From assembly GCA_017303715.1 (NCBI GenBank), contig JAFLBZ010000006.1, forward strand, positions 1-64,000: a stretch of DNA of 64,000 bases. The letters are read 5' to 3'. The notes below the pieces were generated by a model that worked only from the letters and a program-made list of their open reading frames with translations, was not told the DNA's origin and did no database searches. Positions 1-7,718 of this stretch are shown piece by piece; positions within the stretch are counted from its first letter, which is position 1; each line of letters starts with the position of its first letter. Made by a program: the position numbers and the translations under genes. Source of the stretch: Rhodothermia bacterium. Lineage in GTDB: Bacteria; Bacteroidota; Rhodothermia; Rhodothermales; UBA2364.

Positions 1-2
1 CT

Positions 3-194
3 CAAGCAGAATTAGATGTAAATTTAGATCAAGCATCATACAAGAAACGGTTCACGATTGAGCGTACATTTGCATGGGAAGACAAATTTAGACGATTAGT
101 AGTACGGTATGAACGGCTGGCAGAAATGTTTCTTGCCTTCAAAATGCTCGCCTTTATCCTCATAAATTTAAAGGACTTAGTCAATAAAACATGA
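3..194 (+). CDS. IS5-type transposase, C-terminal fragment (runs off left edge)
   Basis: The reading frame is open from the window edge to a TGA at 192-194 and gives 63 residues. The stretch YKKRFTIERTFAW followed by FRRLVVRYERL matches the end of IS5-family DDE transposases, in which the glutamate of IERTFAW is the last acidic catalytic residue. The tail FKMLAFILINLKDL is also typical. The rest of the gene and the left end of the element lie outside the window, so it cannot be judged whether the element is intact. The element has landed in another gene, whose remnant reads towards it on the opposite strand and ends inside the transposase tail. Confidence 0.75.
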   Translation, partial: QAELDVNLDQASYKKRFTIERTFAWEDKFRRLVVRYERLAEMFLAFKMLAFILINLKDLVNKT

Positions 195-507
195 CTTGCA
201 ACCAGTTTATTCCAAACACTAAAACTTTTGAATCGGGAGTTACCTTTTTAGCCATCTCTGCTAATCTGAAAACCATTCTTGATTGATTTGTTTCAGCGTA
301 AAACAAAATCAATTCAGGTTGCAGTAGATAAGAAGGAATGATGTCTGAAAGAGTAAGGTGTTGGTAGGTTACGTCAAGAACAATTGAATCCCAATTTTCG
401 TGATTGTCCACAAGCGAAGCAGTTTCACCAAGGAAAATGCTTTTGTTATAGACTGTGAAGTCGTGTTCTAAAAAATCGTTTACAGATATAATTAATGCTT
501 TTTTCAT
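181..507 (-). pseudogene. 5' fragment of a gene cut by the IS (B12-binding/radical-SAM-like N-terminus)
   Basis: The 108-residue frame starts at ATG 505-507. It opens like a small Rossmann domain (MKKALIISVND), continues through WDSIVLDVTYQ and PELILFYAETNQ, and reaches KVTPDSKVLVFG. This order resembles the N-terminal cobalamin-binding domain of B12-dependent radical SAM enzymes; that is a family-level guess from pattern only. The last residues (INWLQVMFY) lie beside or inside the transposase tail, so the native gene was probably longer and was truncated by the insertion. No radical SAM CxxxCxxC cluster remains. Confidence 0.4.
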
Positions 508-864
508 TCGTAATTATTTTAACTCAAAGATAGAAGTTGAAATGAAATATCGCTTGTCTTTGTTGCGGTTGGGCAAGAGAAAATGTGAAGCAACTTGCGT
601 TGGCTTGTGGGGTGCGTTGCTTTTCTTTTGCTCTTGCGAAGGGATAGCCAAACGGCTTTGCCGAAAATTACTCTGTCGTCCATTTTTTCACTGTTGTTTA
701 ATGTTTGCACTGTCGCCATAGAATGACCGATAACGGATTAGGTATTTGCGAAGGCAGGGCTTTGAAATACGTCTGCTTGGATTTTGCACAAATGTTGATA
801 GAAGTAAAAATGCTCAATTACTTACGTCAGCCCTGCTTTTGCAAATACCCTGTTAGGTGCAGTT
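508..864. repeat. Two imperfect long palindromes; attC-like site beside the toxin-antitoxin cassette
   Basis: No convincing gene lies in this 357-bp stretch. Two stem-forming structures are visible. In the first, 573-594 pairs with 616-637 in 18 of 22 positions. In the second, GGTATTTGC at 741-749 pairs with 841-849 and GCAGGGCT at 754-761 pairs with 829-836. Read on the minus strand, the second begins with ACCTAAC (rc of 852-859 is AACCTAAC-like, R-box consensus RYYYAAC) directly after the stop of the toxin gene. Its far end is GTTATCG (rc of 728-734), which only partly fits GTTRRRY. This is the architecture of an integron attC site following a cassette gene. The identification is inferred. 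Confidence 0.4.
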
Positions 865-1440
865 TTATTTGATTTCAATTTTAATACCATCAAATTTGTC
901 TATGAGTTGTTGAATGTTAATTGTCGGAATGTCTAATTGCGAACAAATGGCAGGAATTTTTTTAAACACCTTGTTGTCGTTACTTGCTTCTGTTTCTTCT
1001 GTAACAAGGTAAATTTCTTCCGTTGGGTTTTCACTTTTCAAGTTTAGACTTGTCAAAATCATTTTCATATCAGCAGAATTCATAAAGTCGGTCTTCAAAG
1101 AATCATATTGAGTGTCGTTCAGCCTTTTTCTTTGGATTGCAACTACAAAATTATTGTCCACCATTCTGTAAAATTTGGCAGGTGCAGGTGGAAGAATAAA
1201 CTCTGTATTGAGTGGAAGTTTGTGTGTTTTGTTAAAGGATTTGTCGGTGAGGAATGAAAGTGTTTCTAAAACAATTCCTTTGGAAGTATAATCACATTCT
1301 TCAATTATTTTATCTATGACCAAAATTTCGCCATTGGCAATTTTGGTTTTAATGATTTCAAACAATATTTTCTGTTTGTCAAATGGCAAGTAATAACGAA
1401 CCAACGACAATAGTGAGCTGGTATCAATTACTACTTTCAT
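865..1440 (-). CDS. DUF4411 family PIN-like toxin
   Basis: The protein has 191 residues. It begins with VIDTSSLLSLVRYY, the first acidic motif of PIN-like RNases, followed by an IIEECD acidic segment near residue 45, and has the length of the DUF4411 family. Members are predicted toxin ribonucleases paired with an ImmA/IrrE-type partner, and exactly such a gene lies upstream with a 17-bp overlap (1424-1440), so the two are probably translated together. The region is clearly more AT-rich than the core genes to the right, which suggests recent transfer. The toxin activity is inferred from the family and the pairing. Confidence 0.75.
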   Translation of the reverse strand: MKVVIDTSSLLSLVRYYLPFDKQKILFEIIKTKIANGEILVIDKIIEECDYTSKGIVLETLSFLTDKSFNKTHKLPLNTEFILPPAPAKFYRMVDNNFVVAIQRKRLNDTQYDSLKTDFMNSADMKMILTSLNLKSENPTEEIYLVTEETEASNDNKVFKKIPAICSQLDIPTINIQQLIDKFDGIKIEIK

Positions 1441-2593
1441 AGAGGAAACTGTCTATTTTTCCGGGTTTAATATTTAGTTTTTTGCAAAATTCATATTCAT
1501 TGATTACTCCTTCATAAAATGCTGTTTGTATTGTAGAAACTAATAAAGGTGATTTTATTGGAATTGGTGTTGAGCCACCTATGTTTATTCCATTTTGCTT
1601 GTCTAATTCTCGTTGCTTTTTTAGTTCTTCATTTTTAATTCTAAACTCTTCTTCAAATTCATTTCTTACTTTTTTATAGTTGGCAGGACTAATTTTATTG
1701 AGCAATAGTAATTTGGTGAAAATTGCTATTCTGCTTAAATGTGTTTTTTCTGATATACTTTGAACCAAGTCAATATTATAGTCATTATTAGCATTTGAAT
1801 TGTCAATAGCTTCAATAACTTTTTCAAATTCTCCACTCAAAAAATAGTATGCAAAGTCATTACACCAATTTTCTATTTTAGATAGATTTTGGTTTGCTAA
1901 ATCGTCATATTCAATTTTATCAATTTCTTCTTCGTCTAAAAGATAATGCCCTAATTCGTGGGCAAGAGTAAAAATTTCTCGTTTGAATGAAATTTGGTGT
2001 CTTTTTAAAACAATGACATTTGACTTAAGGAAAAAACCATCAATGTTTGCTTTGTCTTTTTTGTTCCAAGTTTCTACGAACTCAAAGACTAAAATATTTT
2101 TTTCAGCTAATTTATTTATTAACTCGGTTAAATATTCTTTTGGTTTGTCTTTAAATTCAGGTGCAATAAGTTTTTTAATTTCACTTGCAACAGTTTTAGG
2201 GCTGTTACTAATTTTAAAAACTGGCAACTGTCTTTCAAATTTTACATCTGAAAGTTCAGCAATGGCAGAAAGCGAAATTTTAAATTCTTCAAAGTGATTT
2301 ACTATTTTTCTTGCACCTAAATTCAAATCAACATCAAAATTTGTCTTTCTAAAAAATATGCTTGCATCTTTTGAAATGTCTGGCGATTTTGGGTCTAAAT
2401 AGTAGTGAATACCCTTATTAAAGACCTTGTCAATTCGCTTTAAGTGTCCAAGTTCAATGTTGGTAGCAAAAATTTGTTCTTTGGTAATAGGTGTTTTAAG
2501 TCCAACACTAATTATAGGCAATAGTTCTTCTACTGTCATTTTAAGTAATGACAGCAAGTATTTTAATCTTTGTATGTTTTGTTCAACTTTCAA
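1424..2593 (-). CDS. ImmA/IrrE-family metallo-endopeptidase, predicted antitoxin/regulator of the DUF4411 toxin
   Basis: The protein has 389 residues. The zinc-peptidase motif HELGH lies at 212-216, with a candidate third ligand at E241 in ENWCNDFA, as in ImmA/IrrE proteins. The first 50 residues are helical and could be a degenerate XRE-like helix-turn-helix, but no clear one is visible. The start used is TTG at 2591-2593; an ATG at 2539 is the alternative and would drop 18 residues. In DUF4411 systems this protein is regarded as the antitoxin or regulator. The gene overlaps the toxin gene and shares its low GC content. Confidence 0.75.
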   Translation of the reverse strand: MKVEQNIQRLKYLLSLLKMTVEELLPIISVGLKTPITKEQIFATNIELGHLKRIDKVFNKGIHYYLDPKSPDISKDASIFFRKTNFDVDLNLGARKIVNHFEEFKISLSAIAELSDVKFERQLPVFKISNSPKTVASEIKKLIAPEFKDKPKEYLTELINKLAEKNILVFEFVETWNKKDKANIDGFFLKSNVIVLKRHQISFKREIFTLAHELGHYLLDEEEIDKIEYDDLANQNLSKIENWCNDFAYYFLSGEFEKVIEAIDNSNANNDYNIDLVQSISEKTHLSRIAIFTKLLLLNKISPANYKKVRNEFEEEFRIKNEELKKQRELDKQNGINIGGSTPIPIKSPLLVSTIQTAFYEGVINEYEFCKKLNIKPGKIDSFLYESSN

Positions 2594-2662
2594 GAAGTCC
2601 TATAATTTTTGTTGCAAAGGTAGTCAAAATTTTGGTTGTCTGTCAAGTGTTGGTGGTTCTGA

Positions 2663-2735
2663 AAAATTGCGCCTAACATCCGTATTGCCGCAATATTGCG
2701 GCAATATCCTTATTGTCTATAGGTCCGTTAAATGA
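2663..2735. repeat. 24-bp perfect palindrome with attC-like core boxes
   Basis: A perfect 24-bp palindrome centred on CAATATTG occupies 2683-2706. Outside it lie GCCTAAC at 2671-2677 and GTTAAAT at 2727-2733. These fit the integron consensus boxes RYYYAAC and GTTRRRY, and on the minus strand they read ATTTAAC ... GTTAGGC. The outer box falls within the last codons of the recombinase gene. With the site at 727-860 it brackets the toxin-antitoxin pair. It could instead be a simple transcription-blocking hairpin, but no T-run follows on either strand. Confidence 0.45.
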
Positions 2736-3043
2736 TCCAAGGGGCTTACAAACTTGGCAATAGCCCACTCGGTGATGTGGGTATAGCCCTCGGTGGTCTT
2801 GGTACGCTCATGACACAGAAGGGCTTGTATATACCGCAGTTCCATACCTTGTGCCAACAAATGTGTTGCAAATGAGTGTCTTAATGTATGTACCGTAGTA
2901 TAATGATTTACACCAGATTTGTCAACGGCTTTCCTCAAAATCATCTGTACACTTCTTGCACTATAGGGGCCGTATTTTTGCCCTTCAAATGCCCAATATA
3001 CAGGCTTATAAATGGCCATATATTCCCGTAAGGCAGTCGCCAT
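2717..3043 (-). pseudogene. Tyrosine recombinase (XerD/integron-integrase-like), C-terminal half only
   Basis: The 108 residues contain the catalytic core end of a tyrosine recombinase: YSARSVQ, box II HTLRH (H52, R55), H78 in LLCHER and the nucleophile Y87 in GYTHI, ending in SPLDHL. Complete members have about 300 residues, so the N-terminal SAM-like domain and the first catalytic arginine are missing. An in-frame TGA lies about 24 bp upstream of the ATG, so the gene is truncated. The preserved SPLDxL tail is shared by integron integrases and many Bacteroidota solo integrases. Its 3' end abuts the attC-like palindrome. Confidence 0.75.
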
Positions 3044-3070
3044 TTTAGTAGAAAGAATACTATATCAGCC

Positions 3071-3292
3071 TTTTTTTGCTATTACAATGCTTTTTTCTAT
3101 CAAGATGGCGGGGCTAATGCCCCTATTTTTGCGCTTGCAATACGTTTTCTACGAAGATGTCAGGGCTGACGCCCCTGTTTTTGCCCTTGCAATACCTTAA
3201 TTCTATCAAGATGGCAGGGCGAACGCCCCTGTTTTTGCCCTTGCAATACCTTATTCTATCAAGATGGCGGGGCTAATGCCCCTATTTTTTAC
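3071..3292. repeat. Four tandem copies of a 52-54 bp hairpin repeat
   Basis: Units begin at 3095, 3147, 3201 and 3254 with TTCTATCAAGATGGC or close variants. Each contains a short hairpin (GGGGC-TAAT-GCCCC in units 1 and 4; CAGGGC...GCCCCTG in units 2 and 3), then a T-rich tract and GCNCTTGCAATACC. The last unit is cut after the T-tract, and 3071-3094 looks like the decayed end of a preceding unit. There are no unique spacers, so it is not a CRISPR. The short frame across it is not a credible protein. Confidence 0.8.
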
Positions 3293-3514
3293 AGGGAGCA
3301 ATTTTTGTACACACAAAAGCAAAGAGAAGCGTAGCTCTCAAATCTTCGTAGATGCAGGTACATTCAATTAAAGTAAGAGGAGCGTAGCTCTGGCCTCAAA
3401 CAAAATAGCCCTAAACACAAATGCCAAACACATGCACCCAATGATACCTTCAAATGGATTAACAAACCGATAACGTAGCTCCCGTTTCCAGAAGCTAAAG
3501 CCACCAGATTCCAC
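3293..3514. other. Non-coding stretch with duplicated GCGTAGCTCT motif
   Basis: No gene is visible. The motif GCGTAGCTCT occurs twice (near 3330 and 3385), each time preceded by A/G-rich sequence that makes a small imperfect hairpin (AGAGAAGCGTAGCTCT). The stretch lies between the tandem hairpin repeats and the decayed IS1 element. Confidence 0.5.
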
Positions 3515-4042
3515 CTCCTGATGGTAGTGTTTAACTTTGCAGCAAAAACTTCGGCTACAGTTATCGAACATCAATACTGCCGTAAATGTGGCTCCGAACA
3601 CATCGTCAAAAGCGGTAGAAACGGAGTGGGCAATTCCAAGTATAAATGCAAGGCTTGGGCTTGGGGGCGTATTCCAAATGCTTCGAAGAAGCGAGGACAT
3701 GCTTCAATTAGACGAGTTTTGGTTGTCCGTTTATTGTAGCGAAGAAAGTTGTCGGAAATTCTGGCAGTTAGTTCCGCAATTGTACCGTTGTTACAGGACT
3801 TTTAGTGATTTCTGAAAAAGCATATGCAGCAGTCATCGCAACGGGCAGTCATGAAATGGCTGGAAAAGGAATCGGAGAAACTTGCCATGTGGAACGTTGG
3901 GATAACATGCTTCGCCAAAGAATTTCCCGCTTCGTCCGAAAAACCCTCTCGTTTTCTAAGAGCGACGAAATGCACGAACTTTATCTGCACTTGTTTATCT
4001 ATAATTACAATACATCACTCGTTAAGTAACTCCACCAAAACA
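3514..4042 (+). mobile_element. Decayed IS1-family insertion sequence
   Basis: Pieces of an IS1-type transposase appear in successive frames: the zinc-finger start YCRKCGSEHIVKSGRNG (about 3575-3660), LQLDEFW (about 3700) followed by CRKFWQLVP and YRTFSDF (to 3815), then a frameshift into [19 protein letters not shown] and [13 protein letters not shown], ending at 4029. About 30 residues between LQLDEFW and CRKFW are missing compared with intact InsB-like proteins. The ends look like degenerate inverted repeats: GGTAGTGTTTAAC near 3516 and the complement of GGTGGAGTTACTTAACG near 4041. With at least two frameshifts and a deletion it cannot encode active transposase. Confidence 0.75.
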
Positions 4043-4089
4043 TCTAATTCGTTTATTAACAATGATCTAAAGCCATAAATTACATTTGG

Positions 4090-5961
4090 TTAAAACATCC
4101 CTGCTGCCAAGGCAAGCCATTGCTGAATCCAGACCAAAAATTGACGTTTGAGCGGCTGGGTAAACTGCTTATCGGGCGAGGTGGTTTTTTGGTTATTCAG
4201 CCGATCGAGGTCTAAGCGGTTTTTGAATTGCGGATCAATCTGCACAGCGCGAAGGTTTTGTGAGAAGGTAAAAGACTTCCAACGCTCGCGCCCTTCCCAA
4301 TATTTCCAGACGGTTTCCCCGTTTTCCAACTCAAACCGAACGTTTTGCGGAAAAAAACCTTCCCCCAAGTTTTGCAACCATACGGTTTTCCCCTCCAGAC
4401 GGCCTACTGCATAATCGTTTGCCGCAGACGAATAGAGGTATTGCTGGAAAAACCACCGAAGAGATTGCCCGGAGACCTCCTCGGCTACGGCCATAAAGTC
4501 GCGGGTGGTGGGATGCTTAAAACGCCATCGGGTAACATACGTTCGGAGGATGCGCTGCATAACCGGTTCCCCCACCAAGCCTTCTAATGCACTTAACATC
4601 GTTCCGGGCTTGGCATATGAACACGTTCGGTATGCGCCATCCGAGGCGAATTTCCACGAATCGGTAACGATTACACAGCGGTTATCCACATCTAACGTAA
4701 AAGAAAGTCGTTGGATTACCCCATCCGAAAGTGGAAAGGTCGGAAAGTCTATGGCCGACCCACCGCCATAAGCTGCATCCATAATTTTATGCTCGGTATA
4801 GGAATTAATGCCCTCGTCTAACCAAGATTCTTCAAACTCATTCGAGGCCAAGAGACCATACCAGAACTGATGGCCAAACTCGTGGACGGTGACCAATTCC
4901 AGGAAACGTGACCAAGTTGGCATTGCATAGGACGTCCCGCAAGTAATCAACGTCGGGTATTCCATTCCATTTGCACCGGATAGGGCATCTACCAACGTGA
5001 GGGTATCATAGGGATACATGCCATACCACCGATCAAAATAGGATAAGGCTGTTTGTGCCGCTGCTAAATGACGTTGGCCTTGTGTGGCATGATTTTCCTG
5101 CACCAATGCCCGAATTTTGACGTGTTTCCAAGTGGTGGTAAATTCCCGAAACGAGCGGGAGGCCGTCCAAGCAAAATCGTGCACGTCTTGCGCTTCAAAT
5201 ACAAATGTGGTTTGGTTGCCTGTTGTGGTACGCCCTGTTTCACGTCCTGTGGCTCCTATCAGATACCCTTTCGGAACAGTCATCTCCACTTTATACGTGC
5301 CAAAATCTGCATAAAACTCGGAATTTGAATGGAACTGATGGGTATTCCATTGGCCTATTTTTGATGCCATAGGTACATATCTTCGGCCGGGTTGCTCATA
5401 AACACCGAATTTGGGAAACCATTGGGCCACCATAAAAAACAGCTGCCCTGCCTCGTCGGTTGCCCAGCCTGTACGGGCAAAGATTTTGGGCAACTTGGCC
5501 TCGAAAGTGACTTCTAAGGAAATCGTTTTTCCGGGCGGAACAGGCTGAGGTAAGGCAAGCGAGGCGACGGTAAAATCATTAGGATTCCCATCATCTGGTT
5601 GGATAAACGTAAGTTTTGAACGGAGGTCTAAGCCATCGGTTTGGCGGATGCTTTTTATGGTCATATGGCCGCGAGTGTCTTTGTTGTCCGTTTTAAAGCC
5701 GCGATGTTCGCCCCCGCTTTCGCGCATGAAAGTGGACTTTTCATCTCGGAAGGCATTTAGATAGAGGTGAAATTGAAGCTCGTTTACAGGTGATCCTCCC
5801 GTATTGCGCCACGTCATGATTTGGGAGCCATACAACGTTTTGCGTGCTGCATCTAACCGTACTTTGATATGATACGACACCAAACGATCGCTAAGGGGTG
5901 CTTGTGCCCATAAAAAAACGGGCAATATGCTTAAAAGCAAGAAGAAGATGCTGTTTTTCAT
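4090..5961 (-). CDS. Exported M1-family metallopeptidase
   Basis: The 623-residue protein starts with a signal peptide (MKNSIFFLLLSILPVFLWAQ). The zinc site is complete: HEFGH at 360-364 and E383 18 residues later in LDEG. The exopeptidase GxMEN motif is replaced by GMEYP at 332-336, as in several bacterial M1 relatives whose aminopeptidase activity is unproven. The N-terminal half is the beta-rich M1 saddle domain. It probably trims peptides in the periplasm or outside the cell. It is divergent from the phosphodiesterase gene at 6049, with 87 bp between the starts. Confidence 0.88.
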   Translation of the reverse strand: MKNSIFFLLLSILPVFLWAQAPLSDRLVSYHIKVRLDAARKTLYGSQIMTWRNTGGSPVNELQFHLYLNAFRDEKSTFMRESGGEHRGFKTDNKDTRGHMTIKSIRQTDGLDLRSKLTFIQPDDGNPNDFTVASLALPQPVPPGKTISLEVTFEAKLPKIFARTGWATDEAGQLFFMVAQWFPKFGVYEQPGRRYVPMASKIGQWNTHQFHSNSEFYADFGTYKVEMTVPKGYLIGATGRETGRTTTGNQTTFVFEAQDVHDFAWTASRSFREFTTTWKHVKIRALVQENHATQGQRHLAAAQTALSYFDRWYGMYPYDTLTLVDALSGANGMEYPTLITCGTSYAMPTWSRFLELVTVHEFGHQFWYGLLASNEFEESWLDEGINSYTEHKIMDAAYGGGSAIDFPTFPLSDGVIQRLSFTLDVDNRCVIVTDSWKFASDGAYRTCSYAKPGTMLSALEGLVGEPVMQRILRTYVTRWRFKHPTTRDFMAVAEEVSGQSLRWFFQQYLYSSAANDYAVGRLEGKTVWLQNLGEGFFPQNVRFELENGETVWKYWEGRERWKSFTFSQNLRAVQIDPQFKNRLDLDRLNNQKTTSPDKQFTQPLKRQFLVWIQQWLALAAGMF

Positions 5962-6048
5962 CGTAGATTGAGATTTTCACTAAAGTACGTTACCGCCCCA
6001 AGGTTTCAAAGAACGGATTTTAAAACGCTTTAACAAGTTGGAGGAACG

Positions 6049-7281
6049 ATGCGCCGACTCTTCTGGATAATGCTTTTGGTCTTTGCAGGATGTAAGACGA
6101 CCGCCCCTAAAACAACCCCTCAAACCGATGCAGCACCCTTGATTTTGATCTCCTTGGATGGCTTTAGAAGCGATTATTGGCAAAAAACAGATGCGCCGAC
6201 ACTTCGAAACATGGTTGCTTCCGGTGTACGGGCAGAATGGATGTCGCCAGCCTTCCCCTCAAAAACATTCCCAAATCATTACACCCTTGTAACGGGTCTT
6301 TATCCCGATCATCATGGCATTGTGAACAACAACATGTTCGACAGCACCATGACGGAGATTTTTGCCTTGAGGAACCGAAAAGCTGTAACCGATCCACGTT
6401 GGTGGGGCGGCGAACCCATTTGGGTGACCGCGCAAAAACAAGGAAAACGATCGGGCGTGATGTTTTGGCCCGGCTCCGAGGCTCCGATTAAAGGCGTATT
6501 TCCAACCTATTGGAAGGTTTATGAACATGAAATGCCCGGAAATGCGCGTATAGATACATTACTTTCATGGTTAGACCTCCCAAAAGAAAAAAGGCCGCAC
6601 CTCTTTACCCTATATTTTAGCCAGACCGATGACGCCGGACACCGCTATGGGCCTGATGCACCGGAAACACAGGCCGCAATCCGAGAGGTTGATGAATATC
6701 TTGCTCGATTGATGAACGGATTGGAAAGACGGGGACTTGCCGGGAAGGTGAACGTGATCATTACTTCCGATCACGGGATGACGGACATCAGCTTAGCCCG
6801 GGTGCTGAATGTGGAGGACTACGTGGACTTGCGAAAAGTGGAGCGTTTTATGGGGGGTGAAATTGGGTACTTCTGGCCAAAAACTGGAAAAACCGACTCG
6901 GTTTACAATGCCTTAAAACGTATGCCTCATGCCCAAACCTATAAAAAAGCAGAAATCCCCAAAAGGTTCAATTACGGAACGCATCCGCGCGTTTCTCCCA
7001 TCGTGAGCATCTCGGATGAAGGCTGGCTACAAATGACAAAGGAGCAACTCCTTCGCGCACAAAATAACCCGCAATATGGAAAAGGAACACATGGCTACGA
7101 CCATACGTTGACCACCATGCGCGCCACCTTTCTTGCACAAGGCCCAGCCTTCCCAACCGGAAAAACCGTTGCCGCTTTCGACAATATTCACCTATACGCC
7201 CTATTGTGCCATCTTTTAAACATTACACCCGCTCCAAACGACGGGCAACTGGGTGCTATTCGCCATGTACTTCGGCAGTAG
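6049..7281 (+). CDS. NPP-type nucleotide pyrophosphatase/phosphodiesterase lipoprotein
   Basis: The protein has 410 residues. The lipobox cysteine is C15 (VFAGC), so it is probably a lipoprotein. It belongs to the alkaline-phosphatase superfamily: the metal ligand D37 lies in ISLDGF, the nucleophile T73 in SKTFPNHY, and DDAGHRYGPD and TSDHGM supply the other metal ligands. NPP enzymes cleave phosphodiester or pyrophosphate bonds in nucleotides or lipids; the substrate here is unknown. A clear Shine-Dalgarno sequence (GGAGG) lies five bases before the ATG, which is unusual for this genome. It converges on the zinc-ribbon gene with a 17-bp gap. Confidence 0.88.
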   Translation: MRRLFWIMLLVFAGCKTTAPKTTPQTDAAPLILISLDGFRSDYWQKTDAPTLRNMVASGVRAEWMSPAFPSKTFPNHYTLVTGLYPDHHGIVNNNMFDSTMTEIFALRNRKAVTDPRWWGGEPIWVTAQKQGKRSGVMFWPGSEAPIKGVFPTYWKVYEHEMPGNARIDTLLSWLDLPKEKRPHLFTLYFSQTDDAGHRYGPDAPETQAAIREVDEYLARLMNGLERRGLAGKVNVIITSDHGMTDISLARVLNVEDYVDLRKVERFMGGEIGYFWPKTGKTDSVYNALKRMPHAQTYKKAEIPKRFNYGTHPRVSPIVSISDEGWLQMTKEQLLRAQNNPQYGKGTHGYDHTLTTMRATFLAQGPAFPTGKTVAAFDNIHLYALLCHLLNITPAPNDGQLGAIRHVLRQ

Positions 7282-7298
7282 GCGTCTTTGCGGCTTGT

Positions 7299-7538
7299 TT
7301 AATGTCCGAAAATGGCATCAATTACCGTATGCCAATTCGACTGCTGCGTGAGGGTCTGGATGTGGTAGAACTCAGTAAAGCCACAAAGTGGGCATGATAC
7401 CGCCAAGTAACCTCCCGAAGACTCGGACTCAACGGCTTCGGGAGCAGTTTGAACGTGGTGCGTATGCGCTCCTTTGTGGTGACACTTCGGGCACTTAAAA
7501 CGATGCGCAAATGTTTCCTCAAGGCTTAATTTTGGCAT
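7299..7538 (-). CDS. Small zinc-ribbon protein (DUF2082-like)
   Basis: The 79-residue protein has the paired knuckles CPKC (residues 16-19) and CPLC (54-57) of a zinc ribbon, followed by GFTEFYHIQTL, the usual end of the DUF2082 family annotated as putative nucleic-acid-binding zinc-ribbon proteins. The function is unknown. It is a monocistronic gene between convergent and divergent neighbours. Confidence 0.7.
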   Translation of the reverse strand: MPKLSLEETFAHRFKCPKCHHKGAHTHHVQTAPEAVESESSGGYLAVSCPLCGFTEFYHIQTLTQQSNWHTVIDAIFGH

Positions 7539-7718
7539 AGGAGTAAGGGTTAGAATGGCAAAACCGCATTCGAAACGTTTGAGTAATAAATGAAACGTAG
7601 CCTTATCGGTTTGTAATGGAAGTAAAGTATGTAACTTATTTCCGGTAATGCGTTAGTAAATCCCCCCAAAAGACGTGCGATTTTTACGTACAGCGCTCTG
7701 GGGCTAATCTTTTTTGTT

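Noticed and set aside
455-721. 88-residue plus-strand ORF across the attC-like palindromes
   Set aside because: Cysteine- and serine-rich, codes through long inverted repeats, and overlaps the start of the truncated gene on the other strand.
3071-3292. Tandem repeats resembling a small CRISPR array
   Set aside because: Units are contiguous 52-54 bp copies without unique spacers, and no cas gene is near.
3368-3700. 110-residue minus-strand ORF
   Set aside because: It lies opposite the decayed IS1 transposase, has no domain-like features and no supporting context.
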